Source of the DNA: Verrucomicrobiota bacterium
GTDB lineage: Bacteria > Verrucomicrobiota > Verrucomicrobiia > Chthoniobacterales > Chthoniobacteraceae
DNA length: 64,000 bases
Direction: 5' to 3'
Assembly: GCA_003402745.1 (NCBI GenBank)
Contig: QQND01000001.1
Span: forward strand, 26,619-90,618
Below the pieces are notes generated by a model that saw only the letters and a program-made list of their open reading frames with translations, did not search any database and was not told the DNA's origin. This document shows positions 35,167-43,183 of this stretch, piece after piece (the first letter of the stretch is position 1; every line of letters starts with the position of its first letter). Position numbers and translations under genes: made by a program.

Positions 35167-36884
35167 GCACCGTCCTGCGGGTCTTCCGTTATCTGCGCCG
35201 GTATCCCGGGTGGGCTGCCGGCACCCTCGGGTGCGCACTGCTTTCCACGGCGCTGGTGATCGTTTTCCCAAAAGTCACACAAGTCATCGTGGATGAAGTC
35301 AGCGCAGGCCGAGGGGAACGAATCTGGCCCTTGGTGGGCTGGGCGCTGCTTGCCTTCATCGCCCGGGACCTGCTGAATTCGGTGCGAATCATCTGCAACA
35401 ACACCTTTGAACAGAAGGTGATTTTTGATCTGCGCAGCGACCTTTATTCCCACATCCAGCGACTCCCACTGCGCTGGTTCGACAACCGCGCCACCGGCGA
35501 CCTGATGACCCGCGTGATGGAGGACGTTAACGCCGTGGAGCGCGTTCTCATCGACGGCATCGAGCAGGGCGCCGTCGCGGTTCTGCAGATCGTCATCGTC
35601 GCCGGCATGTTGTTCACCTACCACCCCTCGCTCGCCTGGTGGTCTTTTACCCCCATTCCCTTGCTCGCAGGCGGCGCGCTCGCGTACACATTCACTGCAA
35701 AACTCCGATACCGCGGCCAGCGCAAGGCGTCCTCGGCGATGAATTCCATGCTGCACGACAATCTCGCAGGCATCCGGCAGATCAAGACCTACGTCCGTGA
35801 AGAAGAGCAGCATGCGCGTTTCAACGAGGCAAGCAGCCAACTGCAGAAAGCCACGCTCGTGGTGATGCGCGTCTGGGCCGTCTACAATCCGTCCATGTCG
35901 CTGCTCGCCTCGCTGGGGCTTGTTGTGGTCGTGGCGTTTGGAGCCCAGGCCGTTCTCAGGCACGAGATGAGCGTGGGGGACCTTACCAGTTTCCTCCTCC
36001 TAACGGGCTTTTTGTACGACCCCATCAGCCGGCTGCATCAGCTTAACCAAATCCTTCAAGCCGGCCGTGCCGCCGGAGAACGCGTGTTTGAGATCTTGGA
36101 CGAACCGGTCGAGTGCGACGAAAACGCAAAGGCACCCCTCTCGCTTGCAGCAATCAAAGGGGAGGTGGAGTTTCGTAGCGTCGGTTTCCGATACCGCTCC
36201 GAGATCCCCGTTCTCAACGAGATCAACCTTCACGCCTCCCCCGGTGAAACAGTGGCGTTGGTGGGCGAAACAGGGGCGGGCAAGTCCACGCTGGTGCAAA
36301 TGCTGATTCGCTTTTACGAAAACGATGCGGGTGTTGTATTGCTCGACGGGATTCCGATTCATGAATTTTCCAGGGCTAGACTGCGCGACGCTGTGGGGTT
36401 GGTGACGCAGGAAAGTTTCCTCTTCAACGGCACGCTCCGCGAAAACCTGCTCTTTGGAAAACCCAACGCCTCCCCGGAGGAAATTCGCCTCGTGTTAGAG
36501 ACCGCAAACGTCGACGCCTTCATTGCGCGGTTGCCGGAAGGCCTCGACACGCTGGTGGGGGAACGCGGAGTGAAACTGAGCGTTGGAGAAAAACAGCGCA
36601 TCTCCATTGCAAGGATGCTTTTAAAGGACCCTCCAGTGCTGATTTTAGATGAGGCCACAGCCAGCGTCGATACCGAGACGGAACGCCAGATTCAACAGGC
36701 TCTGGAGAGGCTTATGCAGCGGCGCACGTGTTTTGTCATCGCCCACCGGCTTTCCACCGTCCAGAACGCCGACCAGATTCTGGTTCTAGACCGGGGCGCG
36801 ATCGTGGAGCGCGGGCGTCACGCTGAGCTCATCGCGCTCAACGGGATTTACACAAAGCTTTGCCGCAACAGCGAACTGCGCTGA
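35163..36884 (+). CDS. ABC transporter, fused permease/ATPase (MsbA-like exporter)
   Basis: A 573-residue half-transporter that acts as a homodimer in the inner membrane. Residues about 1-310 form the six-helix transmembrane domain (VLRVFRYLRRYPGWAAGTLGCALLSTALVIVFP; FDNRATGDLMTRVMEDVNAVERV; GIRQIKTYVREEEQ). The nucleotide-binding domain has Walker A GETGAGKSTLVQ, Q-loop VTQESFLFNGTL, the signature LSVGEKQRISIARM (LSGGQ replaced by LSVGE), Walker B VLILDEATASVD and the switch His in IAHRLSTVQ. MsbA-type lipid flippases have this form, but peptide or drug export is equally possible. It overlaps the kinase gene by four bases. Confidence 0.88.
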   Translation: MSTVLRVFRYLRRYPGWAAGTLGCALLSTALVIVFPKVTQVIVDEVSAGRGERIWPLVGWALLAFIARDLLNSVRIICNNTFEQKVIFDLRSDLYSHIQRLPLRWFDNRATGDLMTRVMEDVNAVERVLIDGIEQGAVAVLQIVIVAGMLFTYHPSLAWWSFTPIPLLAGGALAYTFTAKLRYRGQRKASSAMNSMLHDNLAGIRQIKTYVREEEQHARFNEASSQLQKATLVVMRVWAVYNPSMSLLASLGLVVVVAFGAQAVLRHEMSVGDLTSFLLLTGFLYDPISRLHQLNQILQAGRAAGERVFEILDEPVECDENAKAPLSLAAIKGEVEFRSVGFRYRSEIPVLNEINLHASPGETVALVGETGAGKSTLVQMLIRFYENDAGVVLLDGIPIHEFSRARLRDAVGLVTQESFLFNGTLRENLLFGKPNASPEEIRLVLETANVDAFIARLPEGLDTLVGERGVKLSVGEKQRISIARMLLKDPPVLILDEATASVDTETERQIQQALERLMQRRTCFVIAHRLSTVQNADQILVLDRGAIVERGRHAELIALNGIYTKLCRNSELR

Positions 36885-36896
36885 AGTTAAAATTAT

Positions 36897-38141
36897 ATGG
36901 AGAATTTCGACGTCCTTGTAGTCGGCGGAGGCGCCTCCGGTTATTTCGCAGCGATCACGGCTGCCCAGACCCGGCCCGACTGCCGCGTGTTGCTCGTGGA
37001 ACGCGGTCCACAACCGCTTTCCAAGGTGCGCATCTCCGGCGGCGGTCGCTGCAATGTCACACACTCCTGCTTTGAACCGCGCGCGCTTTCAACCCGTTAC
37101 CCACGCGGGGCACGCGCCCTGCTCTCGGCCTTCTCTAGGTTTCAACCATCCGACACCGTCCAGTGGTTTGAAAGCCGCGGGGTGAAACTGAAAACAGAAC
37201 CAGACGGACGCATGTTTCCAACGACGGACCGTTCCGAGTCGATCATCGAATGCCTCGAGCGCGAGGCTGTGGCATCCGGCGTCCAGGTGCGCGTGCGCTG
37301 CGGGGCGGAGGAGCTCCGGGCGTTGTCCGGGGGCGGATGGGAGGTGCTCCTTTCCGGAGTCCGGGGAGGGACGGTCCAGGCGAACAGGATTTTAATCGCC
37401 ACGGGCGGATGGCGCGACGGCACGCTGGCTTCGATGCTGAAAATGCTTGGCCACGATATTATTGCTCCAGTCCCTTCGCTGTTCACCTTTCACATCAACG
37501 ACGGCTGGGTCAGGGAGCTCTCCGGCCTGGCTGTAGCCAAGGCGGAAGTGGGTATCCAAGGCATTACGTTGCGGGAAAAAGGGCCGGTTTTGTTCACGCA
37601 CTGGGGGTTGAGCGGGCCCGCGATTTTAAGGCTCTCGGCCTGGGGAGCGCGCGAACTTCAGGAGAGGGATTACCACTTTCCCCTGCGCGTGCGCTGGTGC
37701 GGAGAACACAGCGAGCAGCAGGTGCTCGAGATTTTTCAGGAAATGCGCCTGCAACACCCGGGCAAGGCGGTGACCAATACCCCCCTTTTTGCGCTGCCCT
37801 CGCGCCTTTGGGAGAGACTAGTCGCCTCCGCCGGGGTCTTCGGAGAGGAACGCTGGAACCGTCTGACCAAGCAGGCGGCCCTCGGGCTGGCGGACAAACT
37901 CTTGCGCACAGAACTTCAGGTCACCGGCAAAAGCATGCACAAGGACGAGTTTGTCACCTGCGGCGGGGTGAGCCTCAGGCAGGTCGATTTTAAGACGATG
38001 GAAAGCCGTGTCTGCCCCGGCCTGCACTTCGCCGGAGAGGTGCTCGATCTCGACGGCATTACGGGCGGCTTCAATTTCCAAGCGGCGTGGACCACGGGCT
38101 GGCTCGCCGGCCAGGCGATGGCCCGAGGCACAGCGGCCTGA
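36897..38141 (+). CDS. HI0933-like flavoprotein (BaiN/YhiN family)
   Basis: A 414-residue NAD(P)/FAD-dependent oxidoreductase of unknown physiological role. The N-terminal dinucleotide motif is VLVVGGGASGYFAAITAAQ; KVRISGGGRCNVTHS is the family signature, followed by FKTEPDGRMFPTTDRSESIIECL, LFTHWGLSGPAILRLSA and the C-terminal TCGGVSLRQVDFKTMESRVCPGLHFAGEVLDLDGITGGFNFQAAW. Length is normal. It follows the exporter by 12 bases with an AT-rich spacer (AAAATTATATG). No substrate is suggested by the neighbours. Confidence 0.9.
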   Translation: MENFDVLVVGGGASGYFAAITAAQTRPDCRVLLVERGPQPLSKVRISGGGRCNVTHSCFEPRALSTRYPRGARALLSAFSRFQPSDTVQWFESRGVKLKTEPDGRMFPTTDRSESIIECLEREAVASGVQVRVRCGAEELRALSGGGWEVLLSGVRGGTVQANRILIATGGWRDGTLASMLKMLGHDIIAPVPSLFTFHINDGWVRELSGLAVAKAEVGIQGITLREKGPVLFTHWGLSGPAILRLSAWGARELQERDYHFPLRVRWCGEHSEQQVLEIFQEMRLQHPGKAVTNTPLFALPSRLWERLVASAGVFGEERWNRLTKQAALGLADKLLRTELQVTGKSMHKDEFVTCGGVSLRQVDFKTMESRVCPGLHFAGEVLDLDGITGGFNFQAAWTTGWLAGQAMARGTAA

Positions 38142-38186
38142 GCGAGGGGCTGCCATCGGCAACAGAAGCAATTTTTAGCAATATAC

Positions 38187-38399
38187 TTAAGTCAACTCGC
38201 TGTCATCCCTGCGCTCTAGGCGCATGAGCTGCTTTTTCACAGTCTCCACGTGTTTGGTGAGCTCATAGAGTGCCTTAAAAATCTCCGCCTGAGTCGGGGC
38301 GTCTTCCAGCGCCGGTGCCATCGGATGCATGCGCGTCACCGCCGCAGACAGTTGATTGCATTCGGCGCGGAGTTGCTGGATGGCTTCATTTCGGTTCAT
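38187..38399 (-). CDS. Small hypothetical protein, likely helical
   Basis: A 70-residue reading frame on the opposite strand of the convergent flavoprotein gene. It starts with ATG and ends in TAA; the composition (MNRNEAIQQLRAECNQLSAA...EIFKALYELTKHVETVKKQLMRLERRDD) reads as two amphipathic helices, possibly a coiled coil, without a hydrophobic signal. No ribosome-binding site is convincing. I do not recognise a family; it is retained because it fills a gap, uses sensible codons and is protein-like, but it could be spurious. Confidence 0.4.
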   Translation of the reverse strand: MNRNEAIQQLRAECNQLSAAVTRMHPMAPALEDAPTQAEIFKALYELTKHVETVKKQLMRLERRDDSELT

Positions 38400-38496
38400 G
38401 CAGCATTCTCAGCGGAGGGCAGCACTTGCTGCAAGCTCCTCCGCCGTTGCGCACCTGCGCAGGTGTGCTAGGATCATGCCTCCCTTTTTTAGGTCT

Positions 38497-38841
38497 ATGC
38501 CGAATTACGATTACACCTGCGAGAAATGTCACAAGACGTTCGAGTTCTTCCAGTCCATGAAGGACGAGCCTCTCAAGACTTGTCCGCAGTCTGCGTGCTG
38601 CCAAAAAACATGGGGCAAAGGTAAGGTGAAGCGCCAGATCGGAACTGGAGCCGGACTGATCTTCAAGGGCTCCGGCTTTTACATCACGGACTACCGGTCT
38701 GAGAACTACAAGTCCGGGGCCAAGAGCGATACAAAGAGCGCCGAAGCAGCCCCCGCTAAAACTGAGCCCCCCAAGGCCAGCCCGCCCCCGAAAAGCGAGG
38801 CGCCCAAGGCCGGCAAGTCCAAGCCGAAAGCTTCCGAATAA
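38497..38841 (+). CDS. FmdB-type zinc ribbon protein
   Basis: A 114-residue protein with the FmdB/CxxC regulatory-protein start MPNYDYTCEKCHKTFEFFQSMKDEPLKTCP and a second cysteine pair after it (CPQSACCQK), forming a zinc ribbon. After it comes GLIFKGSGFYITDYRSENYKS, which is typical of the family (GSGFYxTDYR), then a Lys/Pro/Ala-rich tail. The MPNYDY start is the family start, so the 47 upstream residues on the ORF track are rejected; another ATG lies seven codons upstream. Function is unknown in spite of the historical formamidase-regulator name. Confidence 0.9.
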   Translation: MPNYDYTCEKCHKTFEFFQSMKDEPLKTCPQSACCQKTWGKGKVKRQIGTGAGLIFKGSGFYITDYRSENYKSGAKSDTKSAEAAPAKTEPPKASPPPKSEAPKAGKSKPKASE

Positions 38842-38846
38842 GCTCC

Positions 38847-39521
38847 ATGGCTGCCCGCCCCCCGCGCAGTTCGAGTGCTCCAGCAAAGGGCGCTCCCAAG
38901 GCCCCCGCGCAGAGCGATTCTGTCCGGGGCGCGCTTTGGACGCGCGGCCTCCAGCGCTCCCTGATCGCGGCCCTGGTTCTGGCCCCCCTGCTGGCGCTGG
39001 GCATACAGCTCGCCCGGGTACCGGAAGTTCCACCTTCCGCCGTGTCGGTTGTAAAACCGCGCACCTTGGGCCCCCTCATCGCCGGCTCCATCGCCAACCC
39101 GCAGCCCACAACGCTGGAGTTCAGCCTGGATGAGATCAACACCCACCTCGCGCAGGTCCTCCCGCCCGTGGCCAAAAAGGACGGGAGCTGGGCATTTCAC
39201 ACAGCCTCACTTCGGCTAGAGCCCGAGAAGGCCACTTTGCAGACGGTCTACCGCTGGCACGGTTTCCAGCTGCATTTGCACGTGAGTTACGCCGTGTCTT
39301 TACAAGGGGGTAAACTGCAGCTGCGCCCCTTCAGCGCCAGCTGCGGACGGGTGGTGCTGGGCATGTACTGGATCCGGAAAGCGGAGGAAAACATCCTTCG
39401 CAAATTACTCCCCTCGTTGAAGAAAGAGCAAGTCCTGCTGAACCGCCTAGAAACGCTCAGGGTCGAACCTGGCCGTGTTCTCATGAAGGTCCGTGCCTCG
39501 ACCTCCATCGGCGGCGCCTGA
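38847..39521 (+). CDS. Single-pass membrane protein of unknown function
   Basis: A 224-residue protein with a Pro/Ala-rich cytoplasmic N-terminus, one transmembrane helix (about residues 38-58, RSLIAALVLAPLLALGIQLA) and an extracytoplasmic domain with FSLDEINTHLAQVLPP, LQTVYRWHGFQLHLHVSYAV and CGRVVLGMYWIRKAEENILRKLLPSL. No recognised domain. It starts 5 bases after the FmdB gene, suggesting cotranscription. It may be an anchored lipid- or protein-binding domain, but this is a guess. Confidence 0.65.
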   Translation: MAARPPRSSSAPAKGAPKAPAQSDSVRGALWTRGLQRSLIAALVLAPLLALGIQLARVPEVPPSAVSVVKPRTLGPLIAGSIANPQPTTLEFSLDEINTHLAQVLPPVAKKDGSWAFHTASLRLEPEKATLQTVYRWHGFQLHLHVSYAVSLQGGKLQLRPFSASCGRVVLGMYWIRKAEENILRKLLPSLKKEQVLLNRLETLRVEPGRVLMKVRASTSIGGA

Positions 39522-39575
39522 GATCGCTGCGGAAACGGGTGGTCAGACGATGTCCCTACCCGTTATGAACCCTGC

Positions 39576-40373
39576 ATGCTCAGGCTTCTTTTTCTTGGCG
39601 ACATCGTTGGCGAACCAGGCCGCAAGGCGGTGATAGATTCAATCCCGTGGTTTAAACAGGAGCGGGGCGTGGACTTTATCGTCGCAAACGGGGAGAACTC
39701 TGCGGGTGGCCGGGGCATTAGCCCTAAAATTAGCGTGGATCTGCTGCGTGCCGGTGTCGCAGTGATCACCACAGGAGACCACGTGTGGGATCAGAAAGAC
39801 CTCCTTCCCTACCTCCCCACCGAACCCCGCCTGCTGCGGCCCTTGAACTATCCCGCGGGCACCATTGGACACGGCTCCATCGTGTTGGATACCGCCAAAG
39901 GCAAGGTGGGCGTTATTAACATACAGGGCCGCACCTTCATGCAGCCCCCCTTGGAAAACCCGTTCCGGGTCATCCAGGCTGAGGTGGAGCGGATGCGTGA
40001 GGAGACGCACATCATCTTCGTCGATATCCATGCGGAGACCACCAGCGAAAAAATCGCGATGGGCCGCTTCCTCGACGGCAAAGTCTCCGGCGTCGTCGGC
40101 ACCCACACCCACACTCAAACCGCTGACGAACAGATTTTTCCGGGCGGCACCGCCTTTTTGTGCGACGCTGGAATGTGCGGCCCCATTGACAGCATTTTGG
40201 GACGCGACATCGAGGCCATTTTAAAGCGCTTCCTCACCAGCCTGCCCGTGAGTTTCCCCGTGGCGAAGGGGCCCGTCGTCCTGCACGGGGCGATGATTGA
40301 CATCGACGAAAATACAGGGCGCGCGATGCACATCGAAAGGGTCGCTCACCGCGTGGAACAAATGGGCGCCTAG
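39576..40373 (+). CDS. ymdB: YmdB family metallophosphoesterase (cyclic-nucleotide phosphodiesterase)
   Basis: A 265-residue member of the YmdB family (TIGR00282), which degrades 2',3'- and 3',5'-cyclic nucleotides and influences biofilm and RNA turnover in Bacillus. Metal-binding motifs are LFLGDIVGEPGR, VANGENSAGG (Asn/Glu), TGDHVWDQ, FVDIHAETTSEK and VGTHTHTQTADE. Length and start fit the family. The Bacillus homologue sits next to rny; here no such gene is adjacent. It is separated by 54 bases from the preceding membrane protein gene. Confidence 0.93.
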   Translation: MLRLLFLGDIVGEPGRKAVIDSIPWFKQERGVDFIVANGENSAGGRGISPKISVDLLRAGVAVITTGDHVWDQKDLLPYLPTEPRLLRPLNYPAGTIGHGSIVLDTAKGKVGVINIQGRTFMQPPLENPFRVIQAEVERMREETHIIFVDIHAETTSEKIAMGRFLDGKVSGVVGTHTHTQTADEQIFPGGTAFLCDAGMCGPIDSILGRDIEAILKRFLTSLPVSFPVAKGPVVLHGAMIDIDENTGRAMHIERVAHRVEQMGA

Positions 40374-40399
40374 GGACTAAGCCCACACGGCCGAACGGA

Positions 40400-40449
40400 G
40401 CGGCGCTTTAAGTAAAAGGCGGCGCCTTAAGTAAAAAGCGGCGCCTTTT
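40400..40449. repeat. 19-base tandem repeat, 2.6 copies, forming a terminator-like hairpin
   Basis: The unit GCGGCGC(C/T)TTAAGTAAAA(A/G) recurs with period 19 at 40400 and 40419, and the third, partial copy begins at 40438. AAAAGGCG (40414-40421) can pair with CGCCTTTT (40442-40449), giving a hairpin that ends in T residues, so the region may terminate ymdB and the convergent gene in both directions. The last base overlaps the stop codon of the minus-strand gene. Confidence 0.65.
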
Positions 40450-41285
40450 CAATTTTTCCACTGAAAACGGATAGGCGGCGGCGTGGGGCCGATGGGCTTC
40501 ATCTGCTCCAGAAGCTCCTCTTCCGGAGTTAGCTGGGGATTCGGCGGGTGCGCTTTTGGGATCGTCGGCCGGAACCCGCCCCGCTGGAGTTCAGGCCCGG
40601 CGGGATTTGCCGCGATCGCCGCGTTTGAGACCGGAGCGGCGGAACCCTCGGGAACGTCCTTTTCTGGCTTCGCCGCCTTGAGTTGCGCTCCCCCAAAGGA
40701 TGCGGGTGGCGCGGCCCCTCGCCTCGACTCGGTTGCGACAGGCGCGGTGTGCGCAGCAGAAGCCTTGGAAAATTCCGCCGCTTCGGTGGCTGGCGCACTC
40801 GCCACTGCGGCGCCTGACACTTTTTGTGGAGCCGGGTTCTGCGCGAGTGGCGTTCCGGACACGGCCTCTTCCTGGCTGGAAGGGGATACCGGCGCAGCTA
40901 GCGGAACCCCTTCGAGCTCGGAACTCGCCGCAGAGCCGCGAAGGAGTGGGAGGAGCGCCACAGGAATGAACAGGAGTCCGTTTAAGGCGATGAATGGCGC
41001 GATTTCACCCCAAGGAAAAGCCAGTCCTCCTCCCGACCCTCCGATTAGCGCAAAGCAGGCGGCGCTCCGAGTGAAGGAGGCCGCCAGCGTGGGTGCCGCT
41101 CCACCCTGGTGAAGGACAATCGCCCAAGCCCCAATCTGGATGGCCGCAAGCAGCAGGAGTTTCCACAGGAGCAGGAGTCTGTCTGCCTCCGCGCGCCCCG
41201 CGCGTGCAGGTGAAAAAAGGGCGCCCAAGGAAAGGTTGGCGGTGAGCAAAAGCAGCCCCAGGACGAAGAGTTTCGAGGAATTCAT
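40449..41285 (-). CDS. Multi-pass membrane protein with Ala/Pro-rich C-terminal region
   Basis: A 278-residue protein; the ORF-track start is 31 codons upstream, but MNSSKLFVLGLLLLTANLSLG starts the first hydrophobic helix. Further hydrophobic stretches: LLLLWKLLLLAAIQIGAWAIVL, FTRSAACFALIGGSGGGLAF and FIALNGLLFIPVALLPLLRG, so about four helices in residues 1-120. The remaining half is Ala/Pro/Ser-rich and probably disordered, ending in FRPTIPKAHPPNPQLTPEEELLEQMKPIGPTPPPIRFQWKN. I do not recognise a family. It is convergent with ymdB and diverges from the copper-protein gene. Confidence 0.6.
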   Translation of the reverse strand: MNSSKLFVLGLLLLTANLSLGALFSPARAGRAEADRLLLLWKLLLLAAIQIGAWAIVLHQGGAAPTLAASFTRSAACFALIGGSGGGLAFPWGEIAPFIALNGLLFIPVALLPLLRGSAASSELEGVPLAAPVSPSSQEEAVSGTPLAQNPAPQKVSGAAVASAPATEAAEFSKASAAHTAPVATESRRGAAPPASFGGAQLKAAKPEKDVPEGSAAPVSNAAIAANPAGPELQRGGFRPTIPKAHPPNPQLTPEEELLEQMKPIGPTPPPIRFQWKN

Positions 41286-41520
41286 GGGTGTGTTTCCCCC
41301 CAAACGTCTCCCATCTTCACTAGTAATCAAGGAGAGATGGATGAAAGAGCCGCTTTGGAAGCCAGGCGCCCCAGCCATTGCAGCGCTGAGAGTCCCTTAA
41401 AATACGAAAGGTCAACCCCTGACAGGGCCTCTTGCAGGTGAAAAAAATGAAAAGAACCTCACATTTGTCTGCCGCTGGGATTGTTCATTCGCATAACGTC
41501 GGTTTTCACAGTTTTTTCCC

Positions 41521-43164
41521 ATGAACTTCCTCCGTCCCATCTTGTTTTCAGGCGTGTTAGCCACCGCCGCCTCCCTTCTCGGGGTCCCCTCGCCGCTGCA
41601 AGCGCAGGAACCAGTGGAGATCACTCTCAAAACACTCACCGCACAGATGAAGTTCGAGCTGAACGAGCTCGTCATCAGCCCCGGAGCGAAGGTGAAGCTC
41701 AATTTTGAGAACCCAGACGACATGCCGCACAACGTCGTCTTCTGCCAGCCAGGCACCGACGTCGTACAACTCGTGACGAAGATGCTCGAGAAACCGGAGG
41801 AGGCCATGAAGAACAACTTCCTGCCGGAAGATCCCAAAGTCTGGCTCAAGTCCCGCCTCCTTAATCCGCACGAAAAGCAGGTCATCGAGTTTACTGCGCC
41901 CACCAAACCGGGCAACTACCCCTACGTCTGCAGCTTTCCAGGACACGCCGCCACCATGCAAGGGGTGCTCCGCGTCCTTGGGGAAGGCCCCAAACTCCAG
42001 GACCTCAAATTCGCCCTTTACCACGGCGACTGGAAGAACCTGCCCGACTTTTCTACCCTCACCCCCCACCGCACGGGGGAAGTGCCGGGCAACCTCGTCC
42101 AGCTCAATTTCGACGACTATAAAAACCAGTACGGCCTCGTTTTCACCGGCAAACTGAACGTCCCAGCCAATGCGGAATACACGTTCTACTGCGCCAGCGA
42201 CGATGGCTGCCGCATCACCGTCGGAGAGGAGCGGGTCTTAAACAACGACGGCATTCATCCCGCCTCGATCAAGGAGTCTAAAAAGAAGCTCAAAAAGGGC
42301 GAATACCCGGTCAAGATTGAATACTTTCAGGCGGCCGGAGGTGCCGAGCTGTACGTGGGCTGGAAAAGTGATGCTTTCGACACCACGGCGCTCTCGAGCT
42401 GGACGCCGCCGAACTGGAAAAAAGGCGTGGAACAAAAGACGAACGAGTTCGTAGGCATGCCCCTTGAACCAAAGGACGGGCCTCTCATTTACCGCAATTT
42501 CATCGCCGGCACAGGCAATCGCAGCATCGGCGTCGGGTTCCCCGGCGGCCTGAACTTCGCTTGGAGCGCGGAAACCATGAACCTCTCCATGGCCTGGAAG
42601 GGCGCCTTCATCGACGCGGCCCGGCATTGGAAAAACCGGGGCGGCGGGCACCAACCCCCGGCGGGGTTTGACGTCGTACGGCCCTCGGACATGGCGCCCC
42701 CCTTCGCCGTGTTGGACGCCCCTGGGGCGGTGTGGCCGTCCTTTGTCGCAGACCAGCCGCTGGAAGGATATGCGTGGAAGGGCTACCAACTTGATGCAAA
42801 AGGAGTTCCCTCATTTAATTACGTCTGGAACGGCGTCGAGGTCGAGGACCGTCTCGAGGCCAAGGGCGACTTCAAGAGCGGCGGAACCTTGGTCCGGACA
42901 CTCACCCTCAAGGGCAAGATCCCGGAGAAGGCCTTCCTGCTCCTCTCGCAAAAATCGAAACTGACCCCCGCGGACAAAGGTTTCGCGGTTCAGGGTGAAA
43001 AACTCAACCTGACGGGCACCAATTACCCCAACCAGCTTCTGATTCGGGCGGAGGGCGCCACCATCTCAGGCGACGCGCTGCTCGTGCCTGCGCGCAAACA
43101 AATCCAGATCACTTACGCCTGGCCAGAGTCCCATCCCGCCAGCCACACCCCCCTCGCCCAGTAA
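41521..43164 (+). CDS. Secreted azurin/auracyanin-like copper protein with PA14-type domain
   Basis: A 547-residue exported protein (signal peptide ends SPLQAQE). Residues about 30-150 form a type 1 copper (cupredoxin) domain: ligands are His in MPHNVVF and the C-terminal set C-SFPG-H-AAT-M, whose spacing is identical to azurin. Residues about 155-300 resemble a PA14 domain (LQLNFDDYKNQYGLVFTGKLNVPANAEYTFYCASDDGCRITVGE). The last 240 residues (NFIAGTGNRSIGVGFPGGLNFAWSAETMNLSMAWKGAFIDAARHW) form a strand-rich domain of the type found in PVC auracyanin-family proteins. It precedes a sugar-dehydrogenase-like gene by 19 bases and may pass electrons to or from it; this is inferred. Confidence 0.85.
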   Translation: MNFLRPILFSGVLATAASLLGVPSPLQAQEPVEITLKTLTAQMKFELNELVISPGAKVKLNFENPDDMPHNVVFCQPGTDVVQLVTKMLEKPEEAMKNNFLPEDPKVWLKSRLLNPHEKQVIEFTAPTKPGNYPYVCSFPGHAATMQGVLRVLGEGPKLQDLKFALYHGDWKNLPDFSTLTPHRTGEVPGNLVQLNFDDYKNQYGLVFTGKLNVPANAEYTFYCASDDGCRITVGEERVLNNDGIHPASIKESKKKLKKGEYPVKIEYFQAAGGAELYVGWKSDAFDTTALSSWTPPNWKKGVEQKTNEFVGMPLEPKDGPLIYRNFIAGTGNRSIGVGFPGGLNFAWSAETMNLSMAWKGAFIDAARHWKNRGGGHQPPAGFDVVRPSDMAPPFAVLDAPGAVWPSFVADQPLEGYAWKGYQLDAKGVPSFNYVWNGVEVEDRLEAKGDFKSGGTLVRTLTLKGKIPEKAFLLLSQKSKLTPADKGFAVQGEKLNLTGTNYPNQLLIRAEGATISGDALLVPARKQIQITYAWPESHPASHTPLAQ

Positions 43165-43183
43165 TCAGCCCCTACGTTTTATT

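Noticed and set aside
35145-35963. 272-residue minus-strand ORF
   Set aside because: Antisense to the ABC exporter.
38386-39033. 215-residue minus-strand ORF
   Set aside because: Antisense to the FmdB and membrane protein genes; Gly/Arg-rich shadow.
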